Assembly (NCBI GenBank): GCA_963677785.2
Contig: CAXXDH010000003.1
Coordinates: 2,976,001-3,040,000, forward strand
Direction: 5' to 3'
Length of the DNA: 64,000 nt
DNA from: G963665495 sp963677785
GTDB lineage: Bacteria; Desulfobacterota; Desulfovibrionia; Desulfovibrionales; Desulfovibrionaceae
The notes under the pieces are model-generated. The model worked only from the letters and a program-made list of their open reading frames with translations. It was not told the origin of the DNA and made no database searches. The translations under genes were made by a program, and so were the position numbers. Position 1 is the first letter of the stretch; every line of letters starts with the position of its first letter. Shown piece by piece: positions 8,923-17,009 of this stretch.

Positions 8923-10068
8923 ATGAAAAAGCACCTGGAAGCCGTTCATGAGAAGTATTCCAGCGGAGAACTTTCGCGCCGCGATTTCATGAAGTACCTG
9001 ACCGTTGCCGGTGTGGCCGCCGGTCTCGTCGGCGGTCCGTTCACGGCCGTACGCCGGGCCATGGCGGCTGGTTCCATCCGTTTTGACGGCTGGGGCGGCA
9101 CCGTTTCCGAGGCCTTCCGCAAGTACGCGTTCGAACCGTTTACCAAGGCCACCGGCGTCAAGGTCATTGACGGCGAATTCGGCGATATGGACTCCTACCT
9201 GACCCGGGTCAAGGCCTCTTATCCTCCCGGAGGCGAGTTCAACCTGGCGCACCTGAGCGGTGTGTTCGACTACGCGCGCTACATTGAACTGGGCTACGGC
9301 GTTGTGCTGGACGAGAGCAAGATTCCCAATCTGTCTCTGGTCATGCCCACCATGATCGAGCCCTACCGCAAGCTTACCAATGGCACGCTTTCCGCAGTGC
9401 CTTACGACGTGGGCCAGACCGGCATCGCCTACAATACCAAGATAATTTCCAAGGAAAAGGCCGAAAAGCTCGGCGCGGCCCTGCTGTGGGACAAGGAACT
9501 TTCCGGCAAGCTCGGCGGCCGTGACGAATGGCGGACCAGTATCTGGTACGCGGCCCTGTATACCGGCCAGAATCCCAATGACATCAAAGATATGAAGGCC
9601 ATGTGGAATGCCTTGCGCGAGCAGCTGCCCCTGATGAAGAAATTGTGGTCCTCTGGGGCCGAACTTATGAGCCTGCTGGCCAACGAAGAAATCTACGCCA
9701 CCGTGGCCTACTCCGGACGCGTCGCCACCCTGCAGAAAGAAGGACACCCCATCGGCTGGCTGTCTCCCAAGAATTGCTACTCCTGGCAGGAATGCATTTT
9801 TGTGCTCAAAGGTACGGACCTCAAAGTCGCCCAGGAGCTGCTCAACTTCATGCTCGAACCCAAGGCGGCCATCGCCGTTGCCGAAGGCCAGGGCTACCCC
9901 TCCAGTCTGGATCCGTCCAAGGTGCCCATGCCCGAAGCCGTACAAAAACTTCCGGCCTACGACCCCACCGGAAAACTCGAAGGCTTCCTGTTCGCGGATC
10001 CCAGCTATTGGAACCCCAAACAGGTCGAATGGGCCGAAAAATGGGATCGCGTCAAGACCGGCGCATAA
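8923..10068 (+). CDS. ABC transporter substrate-binding protein, PotD-like, Tat-type signal
   Basis: 381 residues from the ATG at 8923, which sits behind GAGGAG at 8908-8913. The N-terminus carries a twin-arginine export motif, SRRDFMK (residues 18-24), then a hydrophobic stretch and a likely cleavage site near AMA (residues 46-48). The rest is a type 2 periplasmic binding fold of the PotD/PotF family (SIRFDGWGGTVSEAFRKYAF, DVGQTGIAYNTKII, GYPSSLDPSKV). Export in folded form by Tat is unusual but known for some PotD-like proteins. It is followed by hairpin repeats at 10091-10246 that may protect or end the upstream transcript, giving more binding protein than ATPase. Confidence 0.92.
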   Translation: MKKHLEAVHEKYSSGELSRRDFMKYLTVAGVAAGLVGGPFTAVRRAMAAGSIRFDGWGGTVSEAFRKYAFEPFTKATGVKVIDGEFGDMDSYLTRVKASYPPGGEFNLAHLSGVFDYARYIELGYGVVLDESKIPNLSLVMPTMIEPYRKLTNGTLSAVPYDVGQTGIAYNTKIISKEKAEKLGAALLWDKELSGKLGGRDEWRTSIWYAALYTGQNPNDIKDMKAMWNALREQLPLMKKLWSSGAELMSLLANEEIYATVAYSGRVATLQKEGHPIGWLSPKNCYSWQECIFVLKGTDLKVAQELLNFMLEPKAAIAVAEGQGYPSSLDPSKVPMPEAVQKLPAYDPTGKLEGFLFADPSYWNPKQVEWAEKWDRVKTGA

Positions 10069-10090
10069 CATATGAAATAAAAAGGGAATA

Positions 10091-10135
10091 TTGGGGCGCG
10101 GCCCCAAAAAACACCAGGGGGGAACGCCCCCCTGG
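10091..10135. repeat. GC-rich double hairpin repeat (module A, copy 1)
   Basis: Two adjacent stem-loops: TTGGGGC-GCG-GCCCCAA (10091-10107) and CCAGGGGGG-AACG-CCCCCCTGG (10114-10135). Similar pairs occur at 35078-35122 and 63114-63157, each time followed by the module B repeat. Confidence 0.75.
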
Positions 10136-10185
10136 ACCCGCGAGTATAACACTATCTTCGGCGTGCTCCCTTGATGTACTTTGTT

Positions 10186-10246
10186 AAAAGTTTTGGGAGA
10201 TTCTTAAGAACCCTTTTACAAAAGGGTTCTTAAGCCGCCGAAGGCA
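10186..10246. repeat. Long stem-loop repeat with GCCGCCGAAGGCA tail (module B, copy 1)
   Basis: Starts AAAAGTTTTGGGAGATTC, then a 15-base-pair stem (CTTAAGAACCCTTTT at 10203-10217 pairing with 10220-10234, two-base loop AC), and ends in GCCGCCGAAGGCA. Further copies with varied stems are at 18358, 35181 and probably 63216 and 63338. A partly matching TCTTCGGCG lies at 10155-10163, the inverse of the tail. Confidence 0.75.
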
Positions 10247-10282
10247 CATTTTACTTCGAAAAAGCTGAAAGTGAGATAGTTT

Positions 10283-11386
10283 GTGGAGATGAAAACGCCG
10301 GCAGTGCAATTCAAGGGCGTGTGCAAGCGCTTTGGAAAAGTGGAAGCGGTCCAGGAGACGAACCTGATCATTGAGGAGGGCGGGCTTGTCACCCTGCTCG
10401 GGCCGTCCGGTTGCGGCAAGACCACGCTGCTGCGCATGGTGGCCGGACTGGAGGAACCTTCGGGCGGCGACATTTACATCAAGGGCAAGCGTATCAACGA
10501 TGTGCCTATCCACAAGCGCAATCTGGGAATGATTTTTCAGAACTACGCCCTGTTTCCGCACAAGACCATTTACGACAACGTGGCCTTTGGACTCAAATAC
10601 CGCAACGTGCTCAAGTCCGAAGTGAAAGACAAAGTGACCAAGGCGCTGGAAATCGTGCGGTTGCCCGGTGTGGAGAAGCGCTATCCGGCCCAGCTCTCCG
10701 GCGGGCAGCAGCAGCGTATCGCCCTGGCCCGGGCCATTGTCATCGAGCCGGACGTGCTCTTGATGGACGAGCCGCTTTCGGCCCTGGACGAGAACCTGCG
10801 CGAGGACATGCGGCGGGAAATCGACAACCTGCAGCGTATGCTGGGCGTGACCACGATTTTCGTCACCCACGATCAGCGCGAGGCCCTGAGCATGTCCGAC
10901 AAGATCGTTGTGATGCGTTCGGGCCGGGTCCTGCAGGAAGGGCCGCCCGAGGAAGTTTATAACCAGCCCGTGAACCACTTTGTCGCGGACTTTCTGGGGA
11001 CGTCCAATTTTTACCCCGGCACGGTCAGCCATTCCAAAGGCGAGCGGACGGAGGTGGCCCTGGAAAGCGGCGAGACGCTTGTTGTGGAGCATCCGGGCGA
11101 TTGGCCCGAAGGCTCGGCCGTGGAGGTGGTCATCCGGGCGCAGCGTTGCACCATCTATACGGAAGACGAAGCCGACCAGGCCAGGGAAGCCAACGTGTTC
11201 AAGGGCGCCATCACCGACCGCAGCTATATGGGCGGCGAGGTCAGCTACTTCATCACCCTGGAAAGCGGCATTGAAATGCACGCCATCAGCCAGGTCAAAC
11301 TGCGGGCGCTGAAGATCGGCATGCCGGTGCTGGTGGGCATCGCCCCCCGGCGGTGCGGACTGCTGCCCGCTGAAGAGGCCCGTTGA
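10283..11386 (+). CDS. ABC transporter ATPase, PotA-like
   Basis: 367 residues from GTG at 10283, or 365 from ATG at 10289; a GAG at 10273-10275 is spaced better for the GTG. The nucleotide-binding domain shows Walker A GPSGCGKTT near residue 40, signature LSGGQQQR near 138, Walker B VLLMDEPLSALD near 157, and the switch His in FVTHDQREAL. A TOBE-type domain follows from about residue 240. It powers the two permeases encoded at 7219 and 8088. The importer gene order is permease, permease, binding protein, ATPase, with the repeat cluster just before this gene. Confidence 0.93.
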   Translation: MEMKTPAVQFKGVCKRFGKVEAVQETNLIIEEGGLVTLLGPSGCGKTTLLRMVAGLEEPSGGDIYIKGKRINDVPIHKRNLGMIFQNYALFPHKTIYDNVAFGLKYRNVLKSEVKDKVTKALEIVRLPGVEKRYPAQLSGGQQQRIALARAIVIEPDVLLMDEPLSALDENLREDMRREIDNLQRMLGVTTIFVTHDQREALSMSDKIVVMRSGRVLQEGPPEEVYNQPVNHFVADFLGTSNFYPGTVSHSKGERTEVALESGETLVVEHPGDWPEGSAVEVVIRAQRCTIYTEDEADQAREANVFKGAITDRSYMGGEVSYFITLESGIEMHAISQVKLRALKIGMPVLVGIAPRRCGLLPAEEAR

Positions 11387-11391
11387 CATCC

Positions 11392-12408
11392 ATGAGCATC
11401 AACGCGTGTGAACAATTTGTGAAGCGTTTCAAGGATCGCTGGACTGTTGTTGATTCCCATACGCAGGGTGAAAGCACCCGGCTGATCATTGAAGGCTGCG
11501 GTACGATTCCCGGAGCGGACATGCGCGAGAAGCGCTCGTATTTCCAACAGAACCTGGACCATGTCCGCTGCCTGCTGACCCGCGAACCCCGTGGCTGCGA
11601 TCTGCTGGCTGCGGCCGTGACCGAACCGGTCAGCCAGGGCGCCGGCTTCGGGCTCATTTACATGGACGCCAGGCGCTATCCATACCTGTGCGGACATGCC
11701 ACCATCGGAGCGGTGACCACGCTTGTGGAGCTGGGATTGGTTCCCGCGCAGGACGAAATTGTGGTGGATACGCCGTCGGGCCCGATGACGACGCGGCTGC
11801 GCATGGAGGGCGACAAGGTGGCCGGAGTGGTCATGCGTTCGGTCCCGTCTTTTGTTTATGCGCTGGACGAGGCCCTGGATGTGCCCGGACTCGGCCTCAT
11901 CTGGGTGGATACGGTCTGCGTGGGGGGCTTTTTCGTCATGGTGGATGCGGATAAGGCCGGATTGGATATGTCCCCGGAAAAGCGTGCGGATCTGATTCCC
12001 CTGGGCATGCGGATCATTGACGAGGCCAACAGGCAGCTCACGGTACGCCATCCGGAGCGTCCGGAAGTCTCCACTGTGGACGTGGCGGAGTTCTACCACA
12101 AGACTTCGGACGGCAATGGTCAGAGCGTGGTTGTCTACGGCGAATCGCACATGGACCGTTGTCCGTGCGGTACGGGCACCACTGCCAAGACCGCCTTGCT
12201 GCGGCGCAGAGGCGCCATTGAAGCGGGGCAGACCTGGTTCAACGCCGGGCCGCTGGGCACCCGTTTTGCCGCCCGTGTTGTGGAAGATACGCGCGTCGGC
12301 GATATTCCGGCCGTGTGCGTGGAAATCGAAGGCAGCGCGTACGTCACCGGTTGCCATACCTTTGTTCTCGATCCCACGGATCCGTTCCAGCAAGGATTTA
12401 TGCTATGA
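11392..12408 (+). CDS. Proline racemase family protein (both catalytic cysteines kept)
   Basis: 338 residues from ATG 11392; a TTG at 11383 overlapping the previous stop codon is an alternative and is nearer to AAGAGG at 11373-11378. The family hallmarks are DSHTQGESTRLI near the N-terminus, LCGHATIG with the first catalytic Cys (about residue 101), and DRCPCGTGTTAK with the second (about 258). With two cysteines the protein should act as a racemase or epimerase (proline, 4-hydroxyproline) and not as the dehydratase subgroup, which has Thr at the first position. Substrate unknown. Its stop codon overlaps the start of the amidohydrolase gene (ATGA), so the two are translationally coupled. No proline catabolic gene lies nearby, which suggests another cyclic or basic amino acid as substrate. 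Confidence 0.88.
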   Translation: MSINACEQFVKRFKDRWTVVDSHTQGESTRLIIEGCGTIPGADMREKRSYFQQNLDHVRCLLTREPRGCDLLAAAVTEPVSQGAGFGLIYMDARRYPYLCGHATIGAVTTLVELGLVPAQDEIVVDTPSGPMTTRLRMEGDKVAGVVMRSVPSFVYALDEALDVPGLGLIWVDTVCVGGFFVMVDADKAGLDMSPEKRADLIPLGMRIIDEANRQLTVRHPERPEVSTVDVAEFYHKTSDGNGQSVVVYGESHMDRCPCGTGTTAKTALLRRRGAIEAGQTWFNAGPLGTRFAARVVEDTRVGDIPAVCVEIEGSAYVTGCHTFVLDPTDPFQQGFML

Positions 12409-14039
12409 CCCGTCACGACGCGTATGCGACATTGATTTTGGAAAACGGGGATCTGCGTACGCAGTCCGCGGACCGCGCGCAGGCCCAGGCCGTTGCGGTG
12501 GACGGCAGCCGCATTCTGGCCGTGGGCACCAACCGGGAAATCGCGGCTTTCGCCGGCCCCGGCACCAGGCGTATCGACCTGGGAGGGCGGCTCTGTCTGC
12601 CCGGATTCATGGACGCCCATATCCACTATTATCAGTGGTCCATGGGCCGCCAGCAGCTCAATCTGGAACAGGCGGACAGTTTCGACGCATTCATGCGCCT
12701 GCTCAAGGAATTCGCGGACCGGACGCCGCAGGGCGAGTGGATCATCGGCCAGGGCTTCAACGAATCGGACTGGCCGGAAAACCGCATGCCTCTGCGGCAG
12801 GATCTGGACCAGGCCGCTCCAGGCCATCCGGTGCTGATCTACCGTTGCGATTTACATCTGGCCGTAGCCAATACGGAGGCCTTGCGGCGCGGCAGGGTGA
12901 CCGGAAGCAGCAGGCCGCTATCGGACGGCAAGCTTGATCTGGACGCGCAAGGCGAACCCACGGGCGTGCTGCGTGAAGGCGCTGTCTGTCTCGTACGCGA
13001 CGCCATCCCCCGAGTGACGCTGGAGACACTGACCGAGGCCATGGACGCTACGCAGACTGCGGCCCATGCCCTGGGCCTGACCAGCCTGGGAGACGTCCGG
13101 CTAAGCGGCGTCAAAAGCGAGGCCCAGCTGACCATGCGGGCCTGGCAACGACTGCGCGAACAGGACAAACTGCGCTTGCGCTGCTGGACCGGCATTCCGG
13201 ACGAACTGCGTCCGCTGGCCCAGGAACTCGGCCTTCGCAGCGGCCTTGGCGACGACTACCTGCGTATCGGCCATGTGAAATATTTTTTCGACGGCGGCAT
13301 GGGCGCGCGTACGGCCTGGATGGTTGATCCCTATGACGATGAAGGCCAGACAGGGCTGTGCGTCTATCCTCCGGAGGAGCTTTACGAGGAGCTCTGCGCC
13401 TGCCACGATGCCGGACTGGCCGCCATGGTCCATTCCATCGGCGACCGCGCGACCCGCGAACTGATCACCCTCTACGAGCGGATGCTGACTCCCGAGCGCC
13501 GGGCCGCGTCTTCGGCGCCGCGGATCAGCCATCGCATCGAGCACGCGCAGGTCATCCGACCGGACGACATCTCGCGCTTGGCCGGACTGGGGCTGCCCGT
13601 GTCCATGATGCCGCACAACATGGTGCTGGACATCAACATGATCGAGCAGTGCGCCAAAGGCTCGGCCGCCAGCGCCTACGCCTTTCGCCCCATGATCGAC
13701 GCGGGCATTCCGGTGCTATTCAGTTCGGACTGTCCGGTCTGCGATCCGGCCCCGCTGGTGAACATTCAGGCCGCAGTCACGCGGCAGCGCAACGACGGCA
13801 CGCCCGCGGGCGGTTGGCATCCGGAATTACGCGTCGGCGTGGACGAGGCTGTCAAAGCCTACACCAGCGTGCCCGCTGCCGCGTACGGCCTGGCGGATTG
13901 CGCCGGTAAGCTGGAGCCCGGCTTCCGCGCGGATTTCATCGTGCTGGACAAAAATATTTACGAGATCGACCCGCTGGAAATCGGGCGCTCGCAAGTTGTG
14001 CTGACCGTTTTCGACGGTCAGGTCGTGTATGAAGGATAA
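12405..14039 (+). CDS. Amidohydrolase family protein, YtcJ/NfdA-like
   Basis: 544 residues from the ATG at 12405, which overlaps the preceding stop codon as ATGA. Metal-binding motifs of the amidohydrolase superfamily are visible: GFMDAHIHYY (about residues 66-75), KYFFDGGMGARTAW, MVHSIGDRAT, ISHRIEHAQV and FSSDCPVCDP. The C-terminus has the usual GKLEPGFRADFIVLD strand. YtcJ-like enzymes hydrolyse amide or formamide bonds. Within this operon it is one of two candidates, with the M20 enzyme at 17010, for removing an N-acyl group. A 205-base gap follows before the aminotransferase gene. Confidence 0.9.
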   Translation: MTRHDAYATLILENGDLRTQSADRAQAQAVAVDGSRILAVGTNREIAAFAGPGTRRIDLGGRLCLPGFMDAHIHYYQWSMGRQQLNLEQADSFDAFMRLLKEFADRTPQGEWIIGQGFNESDWPENRMPLRQDLDQAAPGHPVLIYRCDLHLAVANTEALRRGRVTGSSRPLSDGKLDLDAQGEPTGVLREGAVCLVRDAIPRVTLETLTEAMDATQTAAHALGLTSLGDVRLSGVKSEAQLTMRAWQRLREQDKLRLRCWTGIPDELRPLAQELGLRSGLGDDYLRIGHVKYFFDGGMGARTAWMVDPYDDEGQTGLCVYPPEELYEELCACHDAGLAAMVHSIGDRATRELITLYERMLTPERRAASSAPRISHRIEHAQVIRPDDISRLAGLGLPVSMMPHNMVLDINMIEQCAKGSAASAYAFRPMIDAGIPVLFSSDCPVCDPAPLVNIQAAVTRQRNDGTPAGGWHPELRVGVDEAVKAYTSVPAAAYGLADCAGKLEPGFRADFIVLDKNIYEIDPLEIGRSQVVLTVFDGQVVYEG

Positions 14040-14244
14040 ACCCGTGAAGGTCCCTGCACGCAGCTTGTTTCATTTGCGCGACGGACCCGCGGGGGGTGCA
14101 TGTTGATCGCGACAGCGCTTCTTTGAGAGCGGAAGCGCGCCGCGGGCGTATTTGTCGCGTACGCCTGCCCGATGGCCAGGAACCATCACATCCGAGCAGA
14201 CGATACGAGTATGGTTAACAGTGTATGGAAAGTGCAGGTTAGGA

Positions 14245-15588
14245 ATGGGACAGCCAGATTATTCACCTTATTTGTATTACCAGACCGCGGTGGTCAACCC
14301 CTTTATGGCAGGGGGAAAAGGCGTTTATCTATGGGATAATAATGGAAAAAAATACCTGGACGGCGCGTCCGGGGCCATCATCTGCAACATCGGACATGGG
14401 GACCCGCGTATCCTGGAGGCCATCAACGAGCAGGCCAAAGAGGGGTTTTTCTGCTACCGCACGCAGTTTGAAAACGGCCCGGCACATAGCTTGGCCAGAA
14501 AGCTGGTGGAAAATGCAGCGCCGCATCTGAACCGCGTGTTTTTCGTCTCCAGCGGCTCCGAAGCCACGGAATCCGCGCTGAAGCTGTGCCAGCAGTATTA
14601 TTACGCACGGGGCGAATCGCGTTATCTGGTGATTTCGCGCTGGCCCAGCTACCACGGGGCCACGCTGGGCGCTCTGTCGGTCACGGCCAGCGGCGGGTTG
14701 GAGATGCCTTTCCGCCAGCTGATGCGATCCAATCCGCGTATCCCGGCTCCGTATTGCTACCGTTGCGCCTTCGGCAGCGAATATCCCAAGTGCGGGGTCC
14801 GCTGCGCCCATGCTTTGGAGCAGTGCATTCTGGACTACGGTCCGCGCAATATTTCGGCTTTTCTGGCCGAACCGGTCACCGGCGCCAGCGGCGGGGCCCT
14901 TGCGCCTCCACCAGAATATTTCGACATTATTCAGGAAATCTGCAAAAAATATAAGATTATGCTGATCCTGGACGAGGTCATGACCGGTTACGGGCGTACG
15001 GGCAAATTCTTCGCTTACGAGCACTGGAACGTGGAGGCGGACATCATCGCCCTGTCCAAGGGCATGGGCGCGGGATACTACCCGCTGGGCGCCACCCTGA
15101 GCCGCCAGGAAATCGTGGACACGGTGCTGGCTGACGGCGGTTTCCAGCACGGACATACGAGCGCCGGCAATCCCATGGCCTGCGCAGTGGGCGACCGGAT
15201 CATCGACATCATGATCGAGGACAAGATTTCGGAAAACGCCGCGGCCATGGGCGAACTGCTGGGCAAGGGCTTACAGCGGCTGGGGGAACAATACACCTGC
15301 GTGGGCAATGTCCGCGGCATGGGGTTGCTCTGGGCCCTGGAATTCGTGGCGGACCGCGAGACCAGGGAACCGTATCCGGCGGAATGGAACGTGGGCTCCA
15401 TCATCAAGGCCGAGGCCTTTGACGAGGGGCTGATCGTCTATCCGCGCCGGCCGCTCAACGGCCTCAAGGGCGACCATATACTTGTGGCGCCGCCGTTGAT
15501 CATCACCCCGGAGGAAGTAACCGAGCTGCTGGAAAAACTGGAGCGTTCGCTGGTCCGTCTCCAGGAAAAAATTAATTCGTTGGCGTAG
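14245..15588 (+). CDS. Class III pyridoxal-phosphate aminotransferase
   Basis: 447 residues. The ATG at 14245 follows AGGTTAGGA; a longer in-frame version from 14152 lacks a credible site and extends past the family N-terminus. Features: SSGSEATESALKL (phosphate-binding loop), SYHGATLGALS, EPVTGASGG, LILDEVMTGYGRTG with the cofactor Asp, and ALSKGMGAGYYPLGA with the lysine that binds PLP (about residue 272). The family includes beta-alanine and omega-amino acid:pyruvate or 2-oxoglutarate transaminases. In the proposed route it would convert 3-amino-6-acetamidohexanoate to the 3-oxo acid. The CoA-transferase A gene starts 10 bases downstream. Confidence 0.92.
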   Translation: MGQPDYSPYLYYQTAVVNPFMAGGKGVYLWDNNGKKYLDGASGAIICNIGHGDPRILEAINEQAKEGFFCYRTQFENGPAHSLARKLVENAAPHLNRVFFVSSGSEATESALKLCQQYYYARGESRYLVISRWPSYHGATLGALSVTASGGLEMPFRQLMRSNPRIPAPYCYRCAFGSEYPKCGVRCAHALEQCILDYGPRNISAFLAEPVTGASGGALAPPPEYFDIIQEICKKYKIMLILDEVMTGYGRTGKFFAYEHWNVEADIIALSKGMGAGYYPLGATLSRQEIVDTVLADGGFQHGHTSAGNPMACAVGDRIIDIMIEDKISENAAAMGELLGKGLQRLGEQYTCVGNVRGMGLLWALEFVADRETREPYPAEWNVGSIIKAEAFDEGLIVYPRRPLNGLKGDHILVAPPLIITPEEVTELLEKLERSLVRLQEKINSLA

Positions 15589-15598
15589 GAGCGATCTT

Positions 15599-16303
15599 AT
15601 GATTGACAAGACCGTGGCTCTGGAAAAAGCGCTGGCCGGCATCCGGGACGGCGCGGCGATCATGTTCGGCGGATTCGGTTCGCCCGGCGCGCCGCACACG
15701 CTGATCGACGCGTTGCTGCGCCTCGAACTGCGCGATCTGACGGTGATCAAAAATGAAGCCAACGAGCCCGGTATCGGTGTGTCCCGCCTCATTGAGGCGG
15801 GACAGGTCTCCAAGGTGATTCTGACGCATCTCGGCCTGAATTCCGTGGTTATCGAGATGATGAACAAGGGGCAGGTGGCGGTGGAATTCTATCCGCAGGG
15901 CATTTTCGCGGAAAAGATCCGCTGCGGCGGTTCCGGACTCTACGGCTTTCTCACCGATATCGGCGTGGACACCATCATCAAGGACAACAAGCGGGTGATC
16001 GAGTTCGAGGGCAAAGAGCTGATCATCGAATCAGCGCTGCGGGCCGACGTGGCTCTGCTGCACGCCTGCAAGGCCGACCGCATGGGCAATCTGGTCTATC
16101 AGAAGACCGCGCGCAATTTCAATCCGCTCATGGCCCAGGCCTCGGATCTGGTCATCGCGGAAGCCATTGAGGTGGTTGAAACGGGCAGTCTGGACCCGGA
16201 CGGCATACATACGCCCTGCGCCTTTGTGGACCGGGTGGTGGACCTGGGCGGCAAGCTTTCCAACGCGTACGGAGTGATGCAACACCATGTCATTCAAGCA
16301 TAG
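15599..16303 (+). CDS. CoA-transferase, subunit A (3-oxoacid / acetoacetate type)
   Basis: 234 residues, the usual size of an AtoD/ScoA-type alpha subunit. It shows the CoA-binding glycine-rich start AAIMFGGFGSPGAP (about residues 18-31) and the family segment IVYQKTARNFNPLMA-like (LVYQKTARNFNPLMA, near 165-179). A ribosome site TAGGAGCG overlaps the end of the previous gene. The reading frame overlaps that of subunit B by 17 bases. Together the subunits would move CoA onto a 3-oxo acid, from acetyl-CoA or succinyl-CoA. Confidence 0.93.
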   Translation: MIDKTVALEKALAGIRDGAAIMFGGFGSPGAPHTLIDALLRLELRDLTVIKNEANEPGIGVSRLIEAGQVSKVILTHLGLNSVVIEMMNKGQVAVEFYPQGIFAEKIRCGGSGLYGFLTDIGVDTIIKDNKRVIEFEGKELIIESALRADVALLHACKADRMGNLVYQKTARNFNPLMAQASDLVIAEAIEVVETGSLDPDGIHTPCAFVDRVVDLGGKLSNAYGVMQHHVIQA

Positions 16304-16937
16304 AATCGCAGCCAGAGCGGCCAGGGAAATCCAGCCCGGCCAGATCATCAACGTGGGCATCGGCCTTCCCGCCCTGATATTACGCCATCTTGAGCCGGAG
16401 TTCCCGGTGCTGGTGCAGTCCGAAAACGGCGTATTGGGTATGGGCGGACACGTGCCCCTGGAACAGGTCGACCCCATGTTCATCGACGCGGGCGGCGGCT
16501 ATGTGGATCTGGTGCCGGGCGGTTCGTTTTTCGACAGCGCCACATCCTTTGCCATGATACGCGCGGGCCGCCTGGACATCGCTTTTCTGGGCACGCTCGA
16601 AGTGGCCGGCAACGGCGACCTGGCCAACTGGATAATTCCGGGCAAGTTCGCTCCGGGCATCGGCGGCGGTATGGAGCTGGCCCAAAAGGCCAGGCGCGTG
16701 GTGGTCATGACCACCCACTGCACCCGCAAGGGCGAATCCAAGATCCTCAAACGCTGCACCCTGCCGCTCACGGCCAAGGCCTGTGTGGACAGAATCATCA
16801 CGGACCTGGCGGTCATGGACGTGACGCCGGAAGGACTGGTTCTGCGCGAACTGGCCGAAGGCGTGGGCGTCGAAGAAGTGCTGGAAAAAACCGACGCCGA
16901 TCTGCTGGTACGGGAAGAGAGTTTCCCGACATTTTAA
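16287..16937 (+). CDS. CoA-transferase, subunit B
   Basis: 216 residues. The catalytic glutamate lies in QSENGVLGMG near residue 46. Other conserved parts are GIGLPALI, PGGSFFDSATSFAMIRAGRLD and GGGMELAQKARRVVVMT. It starts inside the end of subunit A (ATG at 16287), typical of coupled synthesis of an alpha-beta pair. 72 bases separate it from the M20 gene; that gap holds a fragment resembling the start of the module B repeat (AAAAGGTTTTGGGAG). Confidence 0.93.
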   Translation: MSFKHRIAARAAREIQPGQIINVGIGLPALILRHLEPEFPVLVQSENGVLGMGGHVPLEQVDPMFIDAGGGYVDLVPGGSFFDSATSFAMIRAGRLDIAFLGTLEVAGNGDLANWIIPGKFAPGIGGGMELAQKARRVVVMTTHCTRKGESKILKRCTLPLTAKACVDRIITDLAVMDVTPEGLVLRELAEGVGVEEVLEKTDADLLVREESFPTF

Positions 16938-17009
16938 CATGGGAATCCTCAAGGATATTGTTGCCAATTAAAAAGGTTTTGGGAGCAACTTTTGCGACAA
17001 GGAGCGGTT

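Noticed and set aside
8899..11389. Long minus-strand open frames (402-417 codons) antisense to the binding-protein and ATPase genes
   Set aside because: They mirror strong, family-matching genes on the plus strand, have odd composition (rich in His, Gln and Gly) and show no family motifs.
12315..12404. Upstream start for the amidohydrolase at 12315
   Set aside because: It would overlap the racemase-family gene by over 90 bases; the ATGA overlap start at 12405 fits the family N-terminus.
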